Virus record (IMG/VR): IMGVR_UViG_3300027917_001949 | Location: 88,754-152,753 of that record | DNA from: a virus | Length of the DNA stretch: 64,000 nt | Reading direction: 5' to 3' (one strand) | In this document: piece after piece, positions 57,267 to 64,000 of the stretch | How the letters are laid out: each line of letters begins with the position of its first letter | Numbering within the stretch: the first letter of the stretch is position 1 | Translations under genes and position numbers: made by a program | The notes under the pieces: model-generated | The model's input: the letters and a program-made list of their open reading frames with translations, nothing else | Databases searched by the model: none | Told to the model about the DNA's origin: nothing

Positions 57267-58775
57267 ATGGCAGATGAAAAAGATAGTGTAGCTACAGGTG
57301 AAGCTACTGATAGTAAGAAATTAGTACAAGCGTCTGTTAATATTGTTAATACAGACCAAACACAGACAGGTTTATTGTTTACAAACACTGTTGATAAGAT
57401 GGAAGTGCCAACTGATTATCATAAACTGATAAAGATTTGTCGGTTCTTCTATAAGCATGACCCGATTGCGGGTACGGTACTAAACAAGATGGTAGATTGT
57501 GCGATTACTCCTATCAATAACCGTCGTGGTGAGTGCAGTGACGAGGAATATGAAACGTACGAGGCACTCGGAGACATGTTGCAGGAGTTCTTCAGAAACG
57601 CATGTCTTGAATATTTGTTATCTGGTATGGTCATTCCGCATTACGAATGGTCACGTGTCAAGGGTAGTGATTTGTCACCTGCACTTAACTCAAGACGTAG
57701 ACTTGAAGTACCTGATAACATATGGTTCAGAGACCCTGCTACTATAACCGTTAAGAACTCTCCTATTCCAAATAAAAAGTATTATTACGTTGAGGTTGAT
57801 GCCGACACTATTAGCTTTATCAAAAGTGGTGGTAAGTTGAAAGATGGTACGTATGATAAGGAAACGTATAACGAGTTGGAGAAGAATTATCCAGAGTTTG
57901 TGAAAGCTGTTAAAGAAATGAAGGGAACGAAGATGCAAGTTCGCTTGGATGGTATTAGACCGATTACGTCTAAGACATTACCCGAAGACGCATACCCTAT
58001 TCCTTACATGGAAAATGCTCTTGAGTCATTGATGCACAAGAGAAACTTGAAGAGAATGGATTATTCAGTTGCGTCACGTGTTATCGGTGCAATTCAATTG
58101 ATTAAATTGGGCAACGATGAATATCCGTGCACCGATGATTCAGACTTTGACGCTATCAAACATCAGATGAACTACAGGACTAGTAGCGGAGCACAGGAAA
58201 GGATATACCAGTTATTTGGTAATCATACCCTTGAAATATCTTGGGTGTTCCCAGATACTGAAGCAATGCTTAACCGTGAGAAGTATGGTGTTGTCGATGA
58301 TGATATTATTTCAGCTTTTGGATTTCCACGTACATTAATTACTGGTGAAACATTGCGTTCAAATGTGGCTGGTGGGTCTGATTTTGCTGCTTTCTCTCCT
58401 ATTGCCACCATGGAAACCATAAGGGATATTCTGATAGAATGGCTGAAGGTTTTATACAAAGAGATAAAAGAGACTAATAAATTTAAGAGCGCACCTATCC
58501 CTAGCTTCAAACCATTGAGATTATACAAGCTTGCTGACCTTAACTTGATTGGTCAGTCGCTTTACATGGAAGGTAACCTTTCTCGTACGACCAGACAAGA
58601 GTTGCTTGACATTGATTTTGATACTGAAGTTGAGCGTAAGGGATATGAGGAGAAGGTGATGGAAGAGAAGGGTATCCCACCAGCACCTCAGATTCCGTTC
58701 TCATCTCCTGAAATAGGTAACCCAAATAACAACCAAGTCGTGAAAAACCAAAATAAGGGGGATAATCAAGGTTAG
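57267..58775 (+). CDS. portal protein
   Basis: 502 residues from ATG 57267 (GAGGTAATT). Position after terL, length, and features such as YSVASRVIGAIQLIKLGND, a long central helix and DDDIISAFGFPRTLITGE fit phage portals. The C-terminus is a Pro/Asn-rich tail. Forms the dodecameric channel at the capsid vertex. Confidence 0.82.
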   Translation: MADEKDSVATGEATDSKKLVQASVNIVNTDQTQTGLLFTNTVDKMEVPTDYHKLIKICRFFYKHDPIAGTVLNKMVDCAITPINNRRGECSDEEYETYEALGDMLQEFFRNACLEYLLSGMVIPHYEWSRVKGSDLSPALNSRRRLEVPDNIWFRDPATITVKNSPIPNKKYYYVEVDADTISFIKSGGKLKDGTYDKETYNELEKNYPEFVKAVKEMKGTKMQVRLDGIRPITSKTLPEDAYPIPYMENALESLMHKRNLKRMDYSVASRVIGAIQLIKLGNDEYPCTDDSDFDAIKHQMNYRTSSGAQERIYQLFGNHTLEISWVFPDTEAMLNREKYGVVDDDIISAFGFPRTLITGETLRSNVAGGSDFAAFSPIATMETIRDILIEWLKVLYKEIKETNKFKSAPIPSFKPLRLYKLADLNLIGQSLYMEGNLSRTTRQELLDIDFDTEVERKGYEEKVMEEKGIPPAPQIPFSSPEIGNPNNNQVVKNQNKGDNQG

Positions 58776-58777
58776 GT

Positions 58778-59725
58778 ATGAAATTTGAAGTAATTCATGA
58801 CTTCGTCCAATATGATGGTGTATTATTACCGATAGAGGACGAGTTGGAGAGTCGTGGGTGGACTGTTGTTAAGACTAGGGTTGCCACCTACGGTAAGGAT
58901 AAATCAGTAAAAGGTACGTTGGGATGTCAGACTGGACCGTGGATACCGAAGAGACCACCGACTAACCCGTCATTTCTTATTTTTCACGGTGTGTCTTTCA
59001 TAAAAAATTGGGCACGAAGGTATTCAACATGGGATTATGTAATTGTTCCGAGCGAGTTTTGGAAAACGTCACTGACACATGATGGATTTGCTGTGCCATT
59101 AGGTCTTGGTTGGTCTAAGTCAGATATTCTGATAAATGAAAGCGAGAAACGTGAATTCTATCATAATTTAATAAAAACACGGCACAAACTGGATAATCGT
59201 CCAATTATTGCTTTTGCACCAACGTACACTAAAAATGCAAGTAAGCAGAAACCAGGTTCAGCTAGACACCTACTTAAATTGGCGAAAGTGCTGTCTGACT
59301 ATAATCTTGTCTTTATACCACATGTGATGTGTGACTTTAGAGGTAAGTATAACGACTATCAACCGAGAACAAGTCATGATTACCCAAAAAAGCATGAGTA
59401 TCTTCTTGGAGCAGATATGTTAATTAGCGATACGTCTAGTATGGTGTTCGAGTTCGCTTTACTAGATAGACCAATAATTACCTTGAATGACCCACGTGAC
59501 CCGAAGTATATGAATATACAAGGAATGGACGAGAAGGTAGACATTGGTCGTATAGTTGATTACAACGACTTTGATAAATTACCAAAGATTGTCGCAGACG
59601 AGTTAACGAATCCATCACAACATCATGCTCGTCGAAAATATTGGGTAGACAAGTGTTTGGGGTACTGTGATGGTAATTCAACAACACGTATTGTCGATAA
59701 GATAGAGGAGATTTGCGGTGGGTGA
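58778..59725 (+). CDS. CDP-glycerol glycerophosphotransferase-like (GT-B) protein
   Basis: 315 residues. ADMLISDTSSMVFEFALLDRP is the TagB/TagF signature; HGVSFIKNW and APTYTKNAS are further family positions. Such enzymes polymerise or prime glycerol-phosphate chains of teichoic acids. Here it begins a cluster of glycan-like genes right after the portal, so virion or host-surface decoration is likely (inference). Confidence 0.75.
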   Translation: MKFEVIHDFVQYDGVLLPIEDELESRGWTVVKTRVATYGKDKSVKGTLGCQTGPWIPKRPPTNPSFLIFHGVSFIKNWARRYSTWDYVIVPSEFWKTSLTHDGFAVPLGLGWSKSDILINESEKREFYHNLIKTRHKLDNRPIIAFAPTYTKNASKQKPGSARHLLKLAKVLSDYNLVFIPHVMCDFRGKYNDYQPRTSHDYPKKHEYLLGADMLISDTSSMVFEFALLDRPIITLNDPRDPKYMNIQGMDEKVDIGRIVDYNDFDKLPKIVADELTNPSQHHARRKYWVDKCLGYCDGNSTTRIVDKIEEICGG

Positions 59726-60407
59726 CTTATACGGGATTGACACGGAAAAATATCCGATGGTTGATAACCCAGACTACGCATATTGGGGTAAATTAGGGGT
59801 CGGTGGAGGTGGAGGAACATTTACCAAGAAATCTTATGCGACACGGTATCGACCATATAACCACAGTATCGTTGATACTATCATTAAATTTTACGGTAGA
59901 CCGGAACGAGTTATATCACTTGGATGCGGAGTAGGTTTTGACGTTGAGAGGTTTGCACAGCTTGGTATTGACGTAGTAGGATTGGAAATTGCGGAACATA
60001 TGATAGAAGCTTCTCCAGTCGGGGAGCGCATTGTTCGTGGTTCGATGACGGATTTATCGCAGTTTAGAGATAACGAGTTTGACTTGGTAGTCTGTTTAGA
60101 GGTGATGGAACATTTACCACCAGAGTTAACGGAGCAAGCTATCAGTGAGATGAGACGAGTGGGTACAAAACGAGGAGTACTCACGATAGGTAGAGGTAAG
60201 AGTGACCCTACACATATTAACCTCAGACCTAGAGAGGCATGGATTGAACTATTAGCACCGATGGATGACCAGCTTCTGGCTAAGATTAGTAATAGTCTTA
60301 AAGAGAAGAGGTTAGTCGATATGGTGTGGGATAGAGTCTATACTATGAGGTTAGATGATGAAAGCAATAATACTGGCAGCGGGGATGGGAACAAGATTAG
60401 GTCTTGA
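59718..60407 (+). CDS. SAM-dependent methyltransferase
   Basis: 229 residues from GTG 59718. Motif I ISLGCGVGFDVERFA, then EFDLVVCLEVMEHLPP, typical class I methyltransferase. Substrate probably in the surrounding decoration pathway. Confidence 0.8.
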   Translation: MGDLYGIDTEKYPMVDNPDYAYWGKLGVGGGGGTFTKKSYATRYRPYNHSIVDTIIKFYGRPERVISLGCGVGFDVERFAQLGIDVVGLEIAEHMIEASPVGERIVRGSMTDLSQFRDNEFDLVVCLEVMEHLPPELTEQAISEMRRVGTKRGVLTIGRGKSDPTHINLRPREAWIELLAPMDDQLLAKISNSLKEKRLVDMVWDRVYTMRLDDESNNTGSGDGNKIRS

Positions 60408-61458
60408 CTTCCCCAAAGCGTTAGTGGAGATAGACGGAAAAACATTACTTGAACATAAGATAATTGGTTTAAAAGATAATGGGATTGACGATATTTACGT
60501 CGTTGTTGGTAAGTGGCATGAAAAATTTCCAACAGATTTAGATGTTAAGTATGTGGTTAATGATGAGTATGCCACCACCGGTAACTCATACAGCTTCAAA
60601 CTTGCATTGGATACGTGCGGTACGGATGATTACATTGTAGTGATGGACGGAGACCTTATGTTGGATTATAGGATATACTTCATGATTCAACCTAAGTTTC
60701 AGTATTTTGTAGATAACCTTAATCATCACTGGATGCCTGGAGACATCGGTATCAAGACTGACTTTAACAATAGAATAATCGATTTGGGTCGTGAGTATGA
60801 GTATTGCTCTATGTTGGGCATGGCAGTGTATCCACCAGAGTTTGTGAGGAGACTATATGCTAAGTTAACCGGTAAGGGGTATGATAAGAAGGACGAGTTA
60901 ATAGTATATGTTCGCAAACTGTTAAGTAATTTCCACGCCATACCAGAATTTGTACCATATCCTTGGGTCGAACTCGATTATCAAGGTGATGTAACCAAAG
61001 CACTCAATGCGTTTGATAAACCGTCACTAGAGACGGATGATTCAATAACGTTGAAGGAACTTAATTCGCTATACCGTGGTATGGGTGAGTTTGGTGGGTT
61101 ACATGTAAGTATGAGAAATCTTGATAGAGATAGTACGATTATAAAGAACTCAACATTTGCGGTGGTAAGACGTAACGGGAGAGTTGTTGGTAGTGGTCGT
61201 TACTTTACGGACGGAGCATATGCGGTTGCTATATGGGATGTAATGGTACGACCAGAATACCAAGGTCAAGGTATCGGCACGTCTATTACAAGACGACTCA
61301 TTGAAAGTGCAGAGAAGCTTCATCCGATAAAGATTTTTCTGATTGCTGACCCTGGAAAAGAGAGTTTCTACGAACAGTTTGGTTTTAAAATAACACGTGC
61401 ACCAGCGATGGAGAAGAGGTATGACTATGATAGATTTTCACCTAATTGGAACGGATAA
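60358..61458 (+). CDS. nucleotidyltransferase fused to GNAT acetyltransferase
   Basis: 366 residues from ATG 60358. N-terminal KAIILAAGMGTRLG ... PKALVEIDG and VVMDGDLML are sugar- or cholinephosphate-nucleotidyltransferase motifs (LicC/MobA-like). The C-terminal ~120 residues are GNAT: VMVRPEYQGQGIGTSITRRL binds acetyl-CoA. The fusion suggests activation plus N-acetylation of one metabolite. Confidence 0.82.
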   Translation: MKAIILAAGMGTRLGLDFPKALVEIDGKTLLEHKIIGLKDNGIDDIYVVVGKWHEKFPTDLDVKYVVNDEYATTGNSYSFKLALDTCGTDDYIVVMDGDLMLDYRIYFMIQPKFQYFVDNLNHHWMPGDIGIKTDFNNRIIDLGREYEYCSMLGMAVYPPEFVRRLYAKLTGKGYDKKDELIVYVRKLLSNFHAIPEFVPYPWVELDYQGDVTKALNAFDKPSLETDDSITLKELNSLYRGMGEFGGLHVSMRNLDRDSTIIKNSTFAVVRRNGRVVGSGRYFTDGAYAVAIWDVMVRPEYQGQGIGTSITRRLIESAEKLHPIKIFLIADPGKESFYEQFGFKITRAPAMEKRYDYDRFSPNWNG

Positions 61459-62743
61459 AGACGCTGATTTAGAAGCTCTTCGAGAACCAAAACGTAGACT
61501 GGGCGTAGCGAGTGCAGGAGACCTAGATAGATTTTTTGTTATCAACCACGCATACAAAGAGTTTCTTTACGATGAGTGGGGTAATCAGTATATTGATTGC
61601 TGTTCACAGGGGTGGGTATCTACAATTGGACACAGTCATCCACGAGTCATTGATGCAGTAAAGGAAGTGATGGACTCTGGTTTGATTCACATTCGTCCAA
61701 GCTATTATACCATCCCAAAACTTGATTTAGCTTATAAATTAACAAATCTTGCACCAGAAGGTCTTAATAAGGTTAACTTTTGTCTCCATGGTTCGTTAGC
61801 AGTGGAGGGTGCGCTGAAGTTAGTGTTGATAAAACACCCAGATAAACCTATCGTCGTACTCGACACTGGATTTTGTGGTCGCAGTTTAGCCACCGGTTCG
61901 CTTAGTTGGGATTACGAGGAGAAACCAGAGTTTGATGTCCTGAAGACCGAGATTATACGAGCACCAAGTCCATATTGTTACAGGTGCAAGTTTGGTAAAA
62001 CTAAGGATAGCTGTAATTATGAATGTCTGAAAGAAACAGAGAGAATATTCGATGAGAAGAGACCTAGTGCTATTATTTATGAACCTATACAGGGTAATGG
62101 TGGTCAAATAACTTTTCCGTTCGAGTATCACGGGTTGCTTCGTGGTTTGTGTGATGCGTATGATGTTATCATGGTTGCTGATGAAATGCAAACCGCTTTC
62201 GGTAAATTACCAGAATTATTTGCGGCAGATTACTATGGCTTCAAGCCGGACATAATGGCAGTTGGTAAAGCTCTGGGTGGTGGGTTTCCTCTTGCAGCGA
62301 CATTGTACGGGGAAGGTCTTGATTTTAGGGGTGGAGACCAAACTTTTACCTTTGCTAGTTTCCCGTTGAGCATGGTAGCCAGTCTAGAAGCATTGCAGAT
62401 TATTCATGATGAGGAGATATGTGAGCAAGCTCGTGATAAAGGAAGTATTTTTGCCCTACGTTTAGCGGAATTACAGAGTCGGTATCCTATTATTGGTGAT
62501 GTTCGTCAGGAAGGGTTACTGATTGGTGTTGAGCTTGTCAAAGACCCAAATACAAAAGAACCTTATCCACAAAAAGTTCAGCAAATTATTGATTATGGTA
62601 TTTATGATGGTGGAGTAGTGTTCGGTTGCGACAAACACGCAGGTCTTGGCACAGTACTGAAAATAAAACCACCGTCTGTTATAAGTCATGAAAGTATAGA
62701 TAAAGTATTGTATGTATTGGAGTGCGGATTGAGTGAAAATTAA
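61421..62743 (+). CDS. class III aminotransferase
   Basis: 440 residues; ATG 61421 lies 7 bases after GGAG (ATG 61427 possible). ADEMQTAFGK supplies the PLP-ring Asp, GKALGGGFPL the Schiff-base Lys. An insertion CYRCKFGKTKDSCNYEC is a probable zinc site absent from most relatives. Makes an amino sugar or amino acid precursor (inference from cluster). Confidence 0.85.
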   Translation: MTMIDFHLIGTDKDADLEALREPKRRLGVASAGDLDRFFVINHAYKEFLYDEWGNQYIDCCSQGWVSTIGHSHPRVIDAVKEVMDSGLIHIRPSYYTIPKLDLAYKLTNLAPEGLNKVNFCLHGSLAVEGALKLVLIKHPDKPIVVLDTGFCGRSLATGSLSWDYEEKPEFDVLKTEIIRAPSPYCYRCKFGKTKDSCNYECLKETERIFDEKRPSAIIYEPIQGNGGQITFPFEYHGLLRGLCDAYDVIMVADEMQTAFGKLPELFAADYYGFKPDIMAVGKALGGGFPLAATLYGEGLDFRGGDQTFTFASFPLSMVASLEALQIIHDEEICEQARDKGSIFALRLAELQSRYPIIGDVRQEGLLIGVELVKDPNTKEPYPQKVQQIIDYGIYDGGVVFGCDKHAGLGTVLKIKPPSVISHESIDKVLYVLECGLSEN

Positions 62744-63458
62744 TAAAGTATTTGATTACGATGACTTTGACAGTGATGAACTCCAACCTTACCGAAATCT
62801 GTTTGGTGGACACACCCGAAAAACGTGGGAAAATCTTATGCTCTGCTATGGGGCAGATGCCTTACAGTGCGGTGGACGTGCTCTCGGTTTGGGGTGTTTA
62901 AAGGAAGCTCTGATGTTCGTATACGCTAACAAGTTTGAATCTGTTATAGCCACAGATAGAGCGTACTATCCTGGAAAGTATTGGGGTAAACAACATTATG
63001 ACGTAGACGAATTGTATCAGTACGCAAAAATATCGTATCCAGATAGCAGTATTACCTTTAAAGCCATGGACATGAAGGATATAGAGTTTGATGATGAGAC
63101 ATTTGACTATATTTGGAGTAGTTCGTCTGTTGAGCATGTTGGTTTACTACCAGATGTTGTCAAAGTATTCACTGAGATAGATAGAGTGCTAAAACCAAAT
63201 GGAATATGTGGTATTACTACGGAATGGAATCTTAAACCGACAGATACGATAATAAAATTTGCAAATGTATTGTGTTTTGACCAGAATGTATTGGATTCAA
63301 TAGATAAGGCGACGAGGTTAACATTGGTATCAGATTTAAGTGTCTGGCAAAGCGACAATCCGCATAATAGGGAGAAAGCATTTTATCGAGGTAAAACTAA
63401 CCACGGTACTAGACCGACAGATTATACGTCAGCGTCAATATTTTGGAGGAAGGAATGA
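62733..63458 (+). CDS. SAM-dependent methyltransferase
   Basis: 241 residues from GTG 62733. GGRALGLGCLKEALMF (motif I variant), TFDYIWSSSSVEHVG and DRVLKPNGICGITTEW are class I methyltransferase features. Coupled to the aminotransferase by an 11-base overlap. Confidence 0.78.
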   Translation: MKINKVFDYDDFDSDELQPYRNLFGGHTRKTWENLMLCYGADALQCGGRALGLGCLKEALMFVYANKFESVIATDRAYYPGKYWGKQHYDVDELYQYAKISYPDSSITFKAMDMKDIEFDDETFDYIWSSSSVEHVGLLPDVVKVFTEIDRVLKPNGICGITTEWNLKPTDTIIKFANVLCFDQNVLDSIDKATRLTLVSDLSVWQSDNPHNREKAFYRGKTNHGTRPTDYTSASIFWRKE

Positions 63459-64000
63459 AGTCACTGTTTATAGGAAGATGGTCACCTTTTCATGATGGTC
63501 ATAAGAAATTAATTCAGAAAGTTATCGACGAAGGAAATGAAGTAATAGTTGCGATTCGTGATACTAAAATAGATGATAGGAATCCGTACACGGTTGAAGA
63601 ACGTGAGAAAATGATTCGTGACAAGATGGGTGACTCAGTAGATATATGTGTTATCCCAGATTTAGATGAGGTTTGTTATGGTCGTGGTGTCGGTTGGGGT
63701 GTTCGTGAGATTAGTATTGATGAACAGACTCAGCAAATATCAGCCACATCAATACGCAAAGGTATGGACACACCGAAACGTGTTGGTGGATTTGTCGTGT
63801 GGTTGACTGGTCTCCCGTGTTCTGGGAAAACTACAATAGCGGATGCGTTAGCGGAGAAACTCAAGGAAAAACGTTCTAAAGTAGAGAGATTGGACGGTGA
63901 TGTCACTAGAGTACTGTGGAGGGAACTAGGGTTCTCGAAGGGAGATAGGGATGAAAACATTCATAGGGTTGGAGTCTTGTGCGAGATGCTGGTTCGTAAC
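63455..64000 (+). CDS. cytidylyltransferase-like / APS kinase-like fusion (3' end outside window)
   Basis: ATG 63455, overlapping the previous TGA; runs off the right edge after 182 codons. Residues 1-110: FIGRWSPFHDGHKKL and SATSIRKG, HxGH and ISSTxxR-type motifs of the nucleotidyltransferase superfamily (NMNAT/CCT). Residues 110-182: VVWLTGLPCSGKTTIADAL and RLDGDVTR, CysC-type APS kinase P-loop. Together they may make an activated sulfo- or phospho-compound for decoration; exact substrate unknown. Confidence 0.82.
   Translation, partial: MKSLFIGRWSPFHDGHKKLIQKVIDEGNEVIVAIRDTKIDDRNPYTVEEREKMIRDKMGDSVDICVIPDLDEVCYGRGVGWGVREISIDEQTQQISATSIRKGMDTPKRVGGFVVWLTGLPCSGKTTIADALAEKLKEKRSKVERLDGDVTRVLWRELGFSKGDRDENIHRVGVLCEMLVRN

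Overview
The window is an internal piece of a large tailed-phage (Caudoviricetes) genome. Supporting genes are a large terminase (55672-57264), a portal (57267-58775), dUTPase, class II ribonucleotide reductase, a phage-type tmRNA, and about 100 small, tightly packed genes, many sharing ATGA or TAATG start/stop overlaps. Genes run off both ends, so the genome is larger than 64 kb. Clear TTGACA-17/18-TATAAT promoters, AGGAG-type ribosome sites and frequent GTG/TTG starts point to a bacterial host with a sigma-70-like polymerase. The teichoic-acid-type glycerophosphotransferase and the WhiB-like cysteine motif hint at a Gram-positive host, but the host cannot be fixed from this sequence.

Layout. 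Positions 1-41.7 kb are one leftward block of early/accessory genes: radical SAM protein, P-loop kinase, family-4-like uracil-DNA glycosylase, RuvB-like helicase, ParB-like protein, MoxR ATPase plus VWA/metallopeptidase protein, Ku, ATP-dependent DNA ligase, HNH-like protein, RtcB RNA ligase, GHKL-ATPase/zincin fusion and dozens of small zinc-ribbon or membrane proteins. At 41.75-42.45 kb the coding strand switches and two promoters diverge from a repeat-filled non-coding region. From 42.4 to 48.4 kb lie short rightward operons separated by repeat islands (GGCGATTATGCC, CTGTTCAG, ATTATGTAAA families), including an AT-rich island at 45.5-46.9 kb. A tmRNA with a predicted 39-residue tag sits at 48.4 kb, followed by a structured intergenic region. 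From 48.9 kb rightward come cysteine-motif proteins, a ClpP-like protease, nucleotide metabolism genes (dUTPase, deoxyribosyltransferase-like, NrdJ), DNA packaging genes, and then a cluster that looks like surface-glycan or small-molecule decoration biosynthesis: CDP-glycerol transferase-like, two methyltransferases, a nucleotidyltransferase-GNAT fusion, a class III aminotransferase and a cytidylyltransferase-APS kinase fusion.

Most striking is a short cysteine motif, C-x2-C-x2-[R/K]-F-x-C-aromatic-[T/S], found once (or twice) in about 27 otherwise unrelated proteins spread over the window. Usually a fourth Cys lies 3-17 residues upstream. It is attached to a glycosylase, a SWIM finger protein, an L7/L12-like protein and many orphans. 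Its C-x2-C-x5-C spacing is that of WhiB and of Cas4/AddB iron-sulfur sites, so it looks like a phage-wide metal-binding mini-module. Other systems worth follow-up: Ku plus ligase (end joining), phage tmRNA plus phage ClpP, and three promoters sharing a fixed upstream box.
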